A stretch of 48,641 nucleotides of DNA from positions 1-48,641 of the forward strand of contig DYOP01000011.1 of assembly GCA_020720425.1 (NCBI GenBank), given 5' to 3'. The position numbers were made by a program, and so were the translations under genes. The DNA comes from Bdellovibrio sp. Lineage in GTDB: Bacteria; Bdellovibrionota; Bdellovibrionia; Bdellovibrionales; Bdellovibrionaceae. Below the pieces are notes generated by a model that made no database searches, was not told the origin of the DNA, and worked only from the letters and a program-made list of their open reading frames with translations. How positions within the stretch are numbered: the first letter of the stretch is position 1; each line of letters opens with the position of its first letter. Below are positions 1 through 6,984 of this stretch, piece after piece.

Positions 1-1313
1 ACTTTTGTGTCATAATAAATAACTCGTCCAACATTCCATTTAAAAAGTTCTCCAAATATTAAATAGTCTAGCGGCGATGCCTGATAGTGGGGCGTAAGCC
101 AGGCCGTAGGCTTAATGCCAAGAGCTAGCATGGAGTGAAGCCCTTGTTCCATGCGATTCATAACCCATTCAACACTGTCTTCGGGGTTAACCGTGCTATT
201 TACGGCATCCCAAAACTCAAAATCGTCAGAGGACATTCCGGTATGGGGGTTTTTGTGTTGGCCCCACTGGTGGGTCACTCCGTGCCAAATATAAGAGTGA
301 CCTGCTTTTTTAATTTCTTTCATTAGCTCAACAAAGGCGACGTTATTTTCGCCAGCCTCATTAAAAATTCCTCGTCCTGAGCTGTCAAAAGGGTCAACGT
401 ACATGGGGACAATTGAGTAACTGGCTTTTATTTTTTCACTATTTAAAATTTTTATTACATCATAAACATAGCTGATTTCAATTTGTGGAAAAATATCTTC
501 AATTCGCATAAAACCATATTTTTGTTTATGGAGTGGTTTTTCATCTAAAATATCAAACAATAAATCAGCCACAATTAAAAAACGGTCTGCCTCGTGCATA
601 AAGCTAAAAGGAATGTCGGCAATATAGTAGCGATTTTTATTTTGCAAAATATAAGGTATTTTATCGGAGTTACCATTATGAATGAGTTCAGAAATAAGAA
701 CAGTATTTTTTGATAGCTCTAAGTTTTCGGATTTTTTTAAAATAACATTTTCAAAAGGAGCCATAAATTGATTGGGATTATCTCTAGAAAACTCGCCCCA
801 TTTATAAAACTGTTCACCTTTGTATGTTGCAAATTTATAAAATGTGGGACGACCTTGGTCGTCTTTTTTGTCAGTATCTAATTTTGTTAAGCCGCTGTAT
901 TTATAGCCAAAAATTTTTTCAAAATAATCTAATCCTGGCTTCCAAATAGAGTAACCCATCCAAATGACTTTTTTGTTGGTCTTACTAAAATCCGAAAAAA
1001 ACTCTTTAGGGATATTATTTTCAAAGTAGGAGCCTAAATAAAAACTAGCCTGACAGCGCTCAATATCTCCGGATTGATAAGACTCAATAGTCCCTTCGAT
1101 CAATTGATATTTTGGAAAGTGAGCCAGTATGTTTTGTAAAAAAATCGAATAGGTTTTTCCAAGCCAGTACTTTGAATCAGTCGATTGATCATAAAATATT
1201 TGAATGCACTTGGGAGATTTATCAAAAGATAAAGCCATAAGTGGGTGAGGTAACAGATAAGTACTAAATATAAAAATAAAAATTATTTTTTTAAGATTGA
1301 TTAGTGATTTCAT
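1..1313 (-). CDS. DUF2334-type putative polysaccharide deacetylase (partial, C-terminus beyond window)
   Basis: Reading the minus strand from the ATG at 1313 gives 437 codons without a stop to the window edge, so the 3' end is missing. The N-terminus (MKSLINLKKIIFIFIFSTYLL) is a signal peptide ending near 'PLMA', so the protein is exported. Around residue 270 there is an 'MRIEDIFP' acidic motif and around 343-348 'WHGVTHQ', the pattern of DUF2334 proteins, members of the NodB-like carbohydrate deacetylase superfamily (family knowledge). The start overlaps the 3' end of the glycosyltransferase gene by 23 bases, so the two are co-transcribed. I infer that it edits, for example deacetylates, the glycan made by that enzyme. 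The substrate cannot be read from sequence. Confidence 0.75.
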   Translation of the reverse strand, partial: MKSLINLKKIIFIFIFSTYLLPHPLMALSFDKSPKCIQIFYDQSTDSKYWLGKTYSIFLQNILAHFPKYQLIEGTIESYQSGDIERCQASFYLGSYFENNIPKEFFSDFSKTNKKVIWMGYSIWKPGLDYFEKIFGYKYSGLTKLDTDKKDDQGRPTFYKFATYKGEQFYKWGEFSRDNPNQFMAPFENVILKKSENLELSKNTVLISELIHNGNSDKIPYILQNKNRYYIADIPFSFMHEADRFLIVADLLFDILDEKPLHKQKYGFMRIEDIFPQIEISYVYDVIKILNSEKIKASYSIVPMYVDPFDSSGRGIFNEAGENNVAFVELMKEIKKAGHSYIWHGVTHQWGQHKNPHTGMSSDDFEFWDAVNSTVNPEDSVEWVMNRMEQGLHSMLALGIKPTAWLTPHYQASPLDYLIFGELFKWNVGRVIYYDTK

Positions 1314-2733
1314 TTGAAGAACTCCCTTTAATTTGAGGTTCATTTGATAAAACAACACCCATATTTTGAGCCATCAAATCGGCTTGAGCCTTAAAGTGGG
1401 CCGGAAGGCTGTGCTCAGTTTTAGACCAAGATAGGGCTTTGTTTCTTGATTTTGAAATTGCATATTGCATCAGAGCCCTATAGGTGGCAACTGTATTTAT
1501 AAAATTTGCAAGCCACCACCTCACAGGGGTCATAAGAGCTGTTTTTAAGTTGTGAACAATATAAACAGCAAACATGCGATGGTAAAGTCTAATAATAAAG
1601 GCAAAAAAGTTAAAAATTAATAAGGAGTTGAACCAATTATTATTTTCGATAGAAAGAGGGCTATACCCAAGTGCTTGTCTATAAACAAAAAATATTAAAA
1701 ACATAAAGGCAAATGTAACAACAAATGAGTTAATAAGGCCTCTGCGGTCTCTCCATAAAAAGTATTTGTTTAAAGGGGACCCATTCCACCCTAAAAACTC
1801 AATACCTTGAAAAATAATTCCAATACTCCAGCGGGTTTTTTGTTTAATTGAGGCTTTGATTGAGTTCGGAAAATACTCACGAGTGGCAATAAAATTGCGT
1901 TGATTATTGGTTTGATTCTCATAAAAACATAAAAATAAAGCCGTCATTTTTAAAAGGTGAACGCTGTGGCCTAAAAAATAATCTTCAGTTAATGCCGACT
2001 CTCTAAGGTAGCCCCCTTTATTGACTTCCATAAGTTTTAACATCAATCGCCTAGATAGGGCTGTGCCTGTGCCGGCTGAGGGTAATACCAAGCCCATTTT
2101 TGATCTTAATAGCATTTCACCTGTATGATGCTCGCTAAACTCATCCGAGTAGGTGTTACCAATAATCTCTTGTAATGAGCGATCAAATGAGTAAACCGGT
2201 ATTTGGATAAAGTCGGAATTGTTTATAAAGGTATTGATTAAAGGTAGCGATAGGGGGTGAATAACATCTTCTGAATCGTGCATTAAAAAGATGTCAAAAG
2301 ATATTTTAAGACTTTCTTCGGAGCTAAAAATTTGCCTGGCTACGACATTAAGCATTTGCCCCTTTGAGGTGGGGCCTGGCTTAGGGTTAATAACAGCATG
2401 TACTCTTGGATGCTGTTCAGATAGTCTTTTAGCAACGGCTAATGTAGCGGCATCATTCGGGTAAACCCCTAAGAAAAAATGAAAATTTTGATAATCTACA
2501 TTTTGTAAATTACCTAAAACCATATGTTCAATAACATCTTCCTCTTTCCAGTTAGCAACGAGAATGGCAATATTTTTTTGGGGCGAAGTTAAAAGAGTTT
2601 GCTTAAGGGCCAGTGTCAGTTTTTGAGGATGAGCCTTGTAAATAAACCTTAAAATATCAATTGTAAAATCATCAAGGGCCAAGAGGGACATGCTTATCAC
2701 TGAAAATAAAAGTAACAATTCGATCAGGTTCAC
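1291..2733 (-). CDS. NfrB-like membrane glycosyltransferase (GT2, processive type)
   Basis: A 480-residue inner-membrane family 2 glycosyltransferase. An N-terminal membrane segment (1-20) precedes a cytosolic GT domain with 'MHDSED' (151-156), 'TED' (249-251) and 'QKTRW' (298-302), the D,D,TED,QxxRW set of processive polymerases, then C-terminal membrane segments (about 335-400). Blocks such as 'YPND', 'PGPTSKG', 'FIQIPVYSFDR', 'YSDEFSEHH' and 'KYFLWRDRRG' closely resemble what I recall of E. coli NfrB, the phage N4 adsorption protein B that polymerises a ManNAc glycan. Similarity continues to 'WSKTEHSLP' (about 435). The C-terminal MshEN-type c-di-GMP domain of NfrB is absent; only about 40 unrelated residues follow. 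It overlaps the upstream gene by 4 bases (ATGA). Confidence 0.85.
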   Translation of the reverse strand: MNLIELLLLFSVISMSLLALDDFTIDILRFIYKAHPQKLTLALKQTLLTSPQKNIAILVANWKEEDVIEHMVLGNLQNVDYQNFHFFLGVYPNDAATLAVAKRLSEQHPRVHAVINPKPGPTSKGQMLNVVARQIFSSEESLKISFDIFLMHDSEDVIHPLSLPLINTFINNSDFIQIPVYSFDRSLQEIIGNTYSDEFSEHHTGEMLLRSKMGLVLPSAGTGTALSRRLMLKLMEVNKGGYLRESALTEDYFLGHSVHLLKMTALFLCFYENQTNNQRNFIATREYFPNSIKASIKQKTRWSIGIIFQGIEFLGWNGSPLNKYFLWRDRRGLINSFVVTFAFMFLIFFVYRQALGYSPLSIENNNWFNSLLIFNFFAFIIRLYHRMFAVYIVHNLKTALMTPVRWWLANFINTVATYRALMQYAISKSRNKALSWSKTEHSLPAHFKAQADLMAQNMGVVLSNEPQIKGSSSNEITNQS

Positions 2734-3512
2734 TCAAAGCTCCCTTCAATAAAAAAAGAAAACTCAGGGCCCATATTGTTTAAACTGTTTTTAATATCTA
2801 TTTTTTGATAGGCTAAAAAATTAAATCCAATATGTGGAGCCCAAAGTTTGACTAATGCCCCTGGTCTTACTTGGTAAGTTTCTGGTCCAAGTTGGGCTGA
2901 AGGGCTTGCCTGCCCCCATAATTGGGCCATTGGGCCAAAAGAAAGGCCATAAATTGAGTGAAAAAGAGGATAGGTCAGTCTTAGCCAGCCTGTTGAGATT
3001 GGCGAGTTGTCTATTTGCGAAATTAAAATCAAATCATAATAATGATCAAGCTCAAGTTGGTGAGTTTGACTTATGGAAAATGATTTAAAACCGCCCCCCC
3101 AAAAGCCCAGTCTATCTTGGGGTTGGCCAACTTGCGATAAGCCAAAGAGCCAGCGGTTTTCGGCAAAAAACCAAAGGTTTAGTGGATCATAAAGCTTTGA
3201 TTTTAAACCGACAGAAGGACCATAAAAGTAGGGATTTGAATATAGGCCAAAATAGGGTTTAATAGCCCCCGAGAACAGAGTTAAATCATCTAAGAAAATA
3301 CGAATTCGGTTTTCAGAAAGCAAGACTTGAGAAGGATTTTCTTGAGGCGCTAAAATTGATTGAAAGTAATACTCAAAATGTGCAGCAAGTAAGACTTGAG
3401 GTGAGAGAGCTAATAGAGCAAGGCTTAGGAGCAGAGTTTGAAAATAACAGCGACCATGAAAGTAGGATTTTTTTAGTATTGGCCTTTTGTCATTAGGGTA
3501 ACAATTGAGCAT
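2730..3512 (-). CDS. Exported protein, probable outer-membrane beta-barrel of the glycan locus
   Basis: 260 residues. A basic N-terminus followed by a long hydrophobic run (LLLSLALLALSPQVLLAA) is a signal peptide. The mature part has many alternating aromatic/polar short strands (for example 'LWFFAENRWLFGLSQV', 'GWLRLTYPLFHSIYGLSFG', 'PHIGFNFLAYQKIDIK') and no cytosolic domain, which fits an outer-membrane barrel of roughly 10-14 strands. It is the first gene of the operon with the NfrB-like enzyme (4-base overlap), the place taken by the outer-membrane partner NfrA in E. coli. I could not align it to NfrA, which is much larger and has repeats before its barrel; it could match only the barrel part. 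A run of seven C at 3094-3100 lies inside the gene. Confidence 0.6.
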   Translation of the reverse strand: MLNCYPNDKRPILKKSYFHGRCYFQTLLLSLALLALSPQVLLAAHFEYYFQSILAPQENPSQVLLSENRIRIFLDDLTLFSGAIKPYFGLYSNPYFYGPSVGLKSKLYDPLNLWFFAENRWLFGLSQVGQPQDRLGFWGGGFKSFSISQTHQLELDHYYDLILISQIDNSPISTGWLRLTYPLFHSIYGLSFGPMAQLWGQASPSAQLGPETYQVRPGALVKLWAPHIGFNFLAYQKIDIKNSLNNMGPEFSFFIEGSFE

Positions 3513-3595
3513 TTGACATTCCTAAGGGTTAACTGGTGCTATATTTATGTAAGTGCACTTACTACTCTAAATTATTACGATTACAAAGTGAGATC

Positions 3596-4756
3596 ATGGA
3601 AACTATTTTGATAAGTAAAAAATTCACACTTGGGGTTTTGTTTGGGACGCGTCCTGAGGCTATTAAAGTGGCTCGGTTGATTGATTATTACAAAAATTCA
3701 GCTCATTTTGAGATAGTTGCTATATCCACGGGACAGCATCAAGAGATGATGAGACCTATTTTGGATTTTTTTTCAATTAAAGAAGACATCAATTTAAATA
3801 TCATGAAACCAGGTCAAACCGTTTTTGATGTGGTTGTGGCAACTATGGAAGGTTTAGGTAAACAGTCAAAGGGGCTAAAACTTGATGGCCTTTTTGTTCA
3901 GGGGGATACGGCCTCATGCATGGCAGGCAGCATTTGGGGTTTTTTAAATAAAATCCCTGTTTTTCATATTGAGGCGGGGTTAAGGTCAGGTAACATTTAT
4001 CAGCCGTGGCCTGAAGAATATAACAGGAGAGTCACAGGCCAAGCCGCCTCGATTCACTTTGCTCCAACCCAAGGGTCAGCTCAAAATTTAATTAATGAGG
4101 GCTTTAATAAAGATTCGATTTATGTTGTGGGTAACACGGTCATTGACAGTTTAAAATATGTAACGGATCAGCTTAAAAGCAATCCCTTGTTGGCGGATTA
4201 TCCTGAAAAGAAAATTATAAATCAGTGGAAGTCTGAAAATAAAAAGTTAATTTTACTCACGGTTCATAGGCGCGAAAGCATTGGCGATGAGATGAGGCAG
4301 ATATTTAAAGCGATTCGGTTTTTATCAGAGCAGCCTGATGTGAAAATTATTTTGCCTCTTCATTTAAATCCAGCGGTTCAAGAGGCGGCAAAAGAAGTAT
4401 TAGCGGGAAGCCAGGTGTTAATTACGCCCCCTTTATCTTATGTGCCCTTTATTGATGTCATGAGTAAATGTCGGTTTGTTCTTTCTGACTCGGGCGGGGT
4501 GCAAGAAGAAGCTCCCAGTTTAGGTAAGCCCGTGCTTGTTCTTCGTAAAACAACCGAACGTCCCGAAGGGGTTGCTGCGGGCACCTGTGAGCTGGTTGGG
4601 TCAGATGAAAAGCTGATTATAAATAAATCTCTTGAGCTTTTAAATAACGATCAAGTATTGGCAACAAAGGCAAAAATTCAAAATCCCTATGGCGATGGGA
4701 CATCCTGTCTGCAAATAGCCAATATTGTTGAGAAGTTTTTATCAACCAAATTATGA
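3596..4756 (+). CDS. wecB: UDP-N-acetylglucosamine 2-epimerase (non-hydrolysing)
   Basis: Cytosolic enzyme interconverting UDP-GlcNAc and UDP-ManNAc. 386 residues from the ATG at 3596; the frame opens at an upstream GTG (3536), but the added 20 residues (Cys/Tyr-rich) are not family-like, and the family block 'FGTRPEAIK' starts at about residue 16 from this ATG. Further signatures are 'HIEAGLRSGNIYQPWPEE', 'NTVIDSL', 'LTVHRRES', 'DSGGVQEEAPSLGKPVLVLR' and 'TTERPEGV'. Length is normal. It is divergent from the NfrB-like operon with starts about 85 bases apart, and UDP-ManNAc is the donor reported for the E. coli Nfr glycan, so supplying that pathway is a natural inferred role. The 'weak' RBS is GTGAG just upstream. 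Confidence 0.93.
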   Translation: METILISKKFTLGVLFGTRPEAIKVARLIDYYKNSAHFEIVAISTGQHQEMMRPILDFFSIKEDINLNIMKPGQTVFDVVVATMEGLGKQSKGLKLDGLFVQGDTASCMAGSIWGFLNKIPVFHIEAGLRSGNIYQPWPEEYNRRVTGQAASIHFAPTQGSAQNLINEGFNKDSIYVVGNTVIDSLKYVTDQLKSNPLLADYPEKKIINQWKSENKKLILLTVHRRESIGDEMRQIFKAIRFLSEQPDVKIILPLHLNPAVQEAAKEVLAGSQVLITPPLSYVPFIDVMSKCRFVLSDSGGVQEEAPSLGKPVLVLRKTTERPEGVAAGTCELVGSDEKLIINKSLELLNNDQVLATKAKIQNPYGDGTSCLQIANIVEKFLSTKL

Positions 4757-4842
4757 AATCAGCCTCTTAACGTGATGGGCAAAGCGAGAATTATTTGCTG
4801 AAGTCCCAAATGAGTAAGATAATTTTTAAAAAGGGAGATTAT

Positions 4843-5250
4843 ATGAAAACTATGCCTAAAATAATGAAGTTTATGACTTCTCACCCCCATACAATTAATT
4901 CTCATTTAAGTTTGGCTCAAGCTGAAAAGATGATGTCTGAATACCATATTCGCCATCTACCAGTTTTAGAGGGTGGAAAGTTAATTGGTTTAGTAAGTGA
5001 TCGAGACTTGAAAATGGTTATGTCTTTTAAAGACGTTGACCCAGTTAAGGTGACTGTCGAAGAGGCTTGTACTTTTGACCCAATTACAGTGAGTCCTGAG
5101 TCAGATTTGGATGAAGTCGTAAAGTTAATGGCAGAAAAGCGGATTGGTTCAGTGCTTGTTGCAGATAATAATAAGTTGGTCGGGATTTATACTTGGGTTG
5201 ATGCCCTTAACTCGATGAGTGAAATTTTAAATCAAAGGTTTCATCACTAA
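4843..5250 (+). CDS. Twin CBS-domain protein
   Basis: 135 residues starting at the ATG at 4843, chosen because AAGGGAG (4831-4837) sits just upstream; an earlier in-frame TTG at 4795 has no such site. The whole protein is two CBS modules: 'MTSHPHTINSHLSLAQAEKM...IRHLPVLEGGKLIGLVSDRDL' (about 10-57) and 'DPITVSPESDLDEVVKLM...IGSVLVADNNKLVGIYT' (about 76-121). CBS pairs bind adenine nucleotides and act as energy sensors, usually attached to or beside a target. No effector domain is present, so the target is unknown. It lies 86 bases after wecB on the same strand; whether it is co-transcribed is unclear. Confidence 0.85.
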   Translation: MKTMPKIMKFMTSHPHTINSHLSLAQAEKMMSEYHIRHLPVLEGGKLIGLVSDRDLKMVMSFKDVDPVKVTVEEACTFDPITVSPESDLDEVVKLMAEKRIGSVLVADNNKLVGIYTWVDALNSMSEILNQRFHH

Positions 5251-5285
5251 TTTTGTTTTAAAGATTAATTTAGTAGGGAGTATTT

Positions 5286-5843
5286 ATGATGGCCATTAGA
5301 AAAAAGGTTTTTTTAGGTTTTGTTTTTGCGTTTTTACCTTTTCAAAGTTTTGCTCAAGAGGCAGGGGTTGTATTGGGGATAAGAGGAGACAGTGCCGACT
5401 CAGGAGTTTCGTCGGCGGTAACCTCTGGTAAATCGGCTATGCAAATTGGATTTTATTTTACAAACGAAATAAACCCGAAGTTTAACTTTAAATCAGGCAT
5501 CAATTACGTTAATCAGCAATACGAAGTGTCCTCATCGGGAACAGTTTTGGATTTTAAATTTTCCTATTTTGAACTCCCACTTAATTTTGTTTATAAAGTG
5601 AGCGATTTTGGAGGATTTTTTGTTGGCCCTGCGGTTGCTTTTAATTTAGATAAAAATTGTGGCTCTCAATCTTCATGTGCTGAGGTCAGTTCTGTTTTAA
5701 CAAAACTGCAGCTGGGCGGTCATTTTAAAATTGCACCTGAAGTGGGTGCTGATTTGTATTTTGAAAACTCATTTAGTAAAGTATCTAAATATGTCGAATC
5801 TCCCAAGGCCGTTATACTAAACCTATTTGTTACTTTTGAATAA
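5286..5843 (+). CDS. Small outer-membrane beta-barrel protein (porin-like)
   Basis: 185 residues with a clear signal peptide (MMAIRKKVFLGFVFAFLPFQSFA, cleavage after 'SFA') and a mature part of amphipathic strands: 'IGFYFTNEINPKFNFKSGINYV', 'FSYFELPLNFVYKVSDFGGFFVGPAVAFNL', 'LQLGGHFKIAPEVGADLYFEN'. This is typical of 8-stranded OmpW/outer-membrane beta-barrel domain proteins. Two cysteines in 'NCGSQSSCAE' (about 122-129) could form a disulphide in an extracellular loop. TAGGGAG lies just before the start; two ATGs are adjacent and either may be used. Function unknown. It ends 140 bases from the convergent uppP gene. Confidence 0.75.
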   Translation: MMAIRKKVFLGFVFAFLPFQSFAQEAGVVLGIRGDSADSGVSSAVTSGKSAMQIGFYFTNEINPKFNFKSGINYVNQQYEVSSSGTVLDFKFSYFELPLNFVYKVSDFGGFFVGPAVAFNLDKNCGSQSSCAEVSSVLTKLQLGGHFKIAPEVGADLYFENSFSKVSKYVESPKAVILNLFVTFE

Positions 5844-5982
5844 CTGCAATTATCGAGCCTTCTTATCGAGTAACGTTTGTCGGCCAACAGAAGTTGACCT
5901 TTTCCTTTTTTTATTGTAGGCTAGAGCCCTTGATGTAGTTCAATAGGGCTTAATAAGAAAGCTGAATAATAAAGAAATTTTA

Positions 5983-6756
5983 TTATTTGTACAAAATAGA
6001 TATAATAATAGCTGCGCCAATGACAATTCTATACCAGCCAAAATGCTTAAGGCCATATTTGGATAATACACTCAGTAACCCTTTGATACTTAGGGTTGCA
6101 AAAACAAAAGAAAGCGTTAGGCCCAGTAAAATAAAATCTAATTGGGATGAGTTTATGCTGGGGATAATTTTATAGCCTTTATAAAGTCCTGCGGCCATAA
6201 GGGTTGGGACTGCCAAGAAAAAAGAATACTCGGTAGCTTCTTTTTGGTTAAGCCCAATATTGAGGCCTCCAATAATTGTAGCTGCAGATCTTGATACGCC
6301 TGGTATAAAGGCAAAACATTGAATGAATCCTAAAATAAGAGCTTGCTTGTAAGAAATAGAATTTAGACTCACCTTTGCCTCGGAATAAGAGGACTTTTGG
6401 TCATAAAAAATTAAAACAATTCCACCTAAAAATAAAGCTAATGCCACAACCAGTACATGATTTAAAAGGGCTTCAATTTGGTTTTTAAAAATAAGTCCAA
6501 TAAAAGCCGCTGGTAAAAAAGAAGTTAATATTTTGAGATAAAATTGAATTCGAATTGGGAAAAATTTTTTCCGGTATAAAAAAAGAACCGATAAAATAGC
6601 TCCAAATTGAATAATAATATTAAAACTTTGAACAAAAGTATCATTGTTAATGCCCATAGCAGTTGAAAATAAAATCAAATGCCCAGTGGATGAAATGGGT
6701 AAAAATTCAGTAATACCTTCAATTAGAGAAAGTAAAATAACGTCTAAATATGTCAT
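5983..6756 (-). CDS. uppP: Undecaprenyl-diphosphatase (BacA/UppP family)
   Basis: 257-residue multi-span membrane enzyme that dephosphorylates undecaprenyl diphosphate so the lipid carrier can be reused for peptidoglycan and surface glycans; its loss raises bacitracin sensitivity (family knowledge). The first signature 'EGITEFLPISSTGHL' (about 13-27) and the second 'PGVSRSAATIIGGL' (about 153-166) are intact, and about eight hydrophobic segments are visible. Length matches the family. The start is the ATG at 6756 with GAGG about 11 bases upstream. It is monocistronic by layout, divergent from the subtilase gene. Confidence 0.95.
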   Translation of the reverse strand: MTYLDVILLSLIEGITEFLPISSTGHLILFSTAMGINNDTFVQSFNIIIQFGAILSVLFLYRKKFFPIRIQFYLKILTSFLPAAFIGLIFKNQIEALLNHVLVVALALFLGGIVLIFYDQKSSYSEAKVSLNSISYKQALILGFIQCFAFIPGVSRSAATIIGGLNIGLNQKEATEYSFFLAVPTLMAAGLYKGYKIIPSINSSQLDFILLGLTLSFVFATLSIKGLLSVLSKYGLKHFGWYRIVIGAAIIISILYK

Positions 6757-6853
6757 ATAAGTGTATTACCTCGTAAGTTGCAAATTGAGTCAAGGGTCGT
6801 GCTGTCTGAAAATTACGATTTTTGGCCCCATATTTTTTGTATGACCAAGGGGT

Positions 6854-6923
6854 GATGTCAGAATAAAAAAATTTAACTAACAAGAGATGTCATCTATTTT
6901 TTTATTGGCTAATGTCAGGACAT
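6854..6923. promoter_or_regulatory. Dyads and repeated GATGTCA motifs between uppP and the subtilase gene
   Basis: The 228-base divergent intergenic region holds a perfect 11-base inverted repeat (AATAAAAAAAT at 6862-6872, ATTTTTTTATT at 6896-6906), three (G/A)ATGTCA copies (6854, 6886, 6911) and a 5-2-5 palindrome ATGTC-AG-GACAT (6912-6923). The arrangement suggests operator sites for one or both genes, but no regulator family is recognised and AT-rich repeats arise easily by chance. Confidence 0.3.
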
Positions 6924-6974
6924 GGTTAGGCTATAGCGATATTGCTACTGAGTTGTAGGTAGCTATAAACATAA

Positions 6975-6984
6975 GGGGGGGGGG
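6975..6984 (+). repeat. G10 homopolymer abutting a start codon
   Basis: Ten consecutive G residues lie directly before the ATG of the subtilase gene (6985). It occupies the place of the ribosome binding site. In AT-rich DNA a G10 tract is unexpected, and such tracts commonly change length by strand slippage, so it may tune or switch translation. The repeat itself is seen directly; the switching role is inference. Confidence 0.9.

Noticed and set aside
135-326. Plus-strand 63-codon frame
   Set aside because: It lies inside the continuous minus-strand DUF2334 gene and has no ribosome binding site or family resemblance.
3513-3545. Possible wecB promoter TTGACA ... TATATT
   Set aside because: The -35 box is perfect, but the spacing to the only decent -10 box is 21 bases, outside the normal range; better-spaced boxes match poorly.
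5925-5950. Inverted repeat AGCCCT/AGGGCT between convergent genes as a bidirectional terminator
   Set aside because: No T-run follows the stem in either direction, and the loop is 14 bases.
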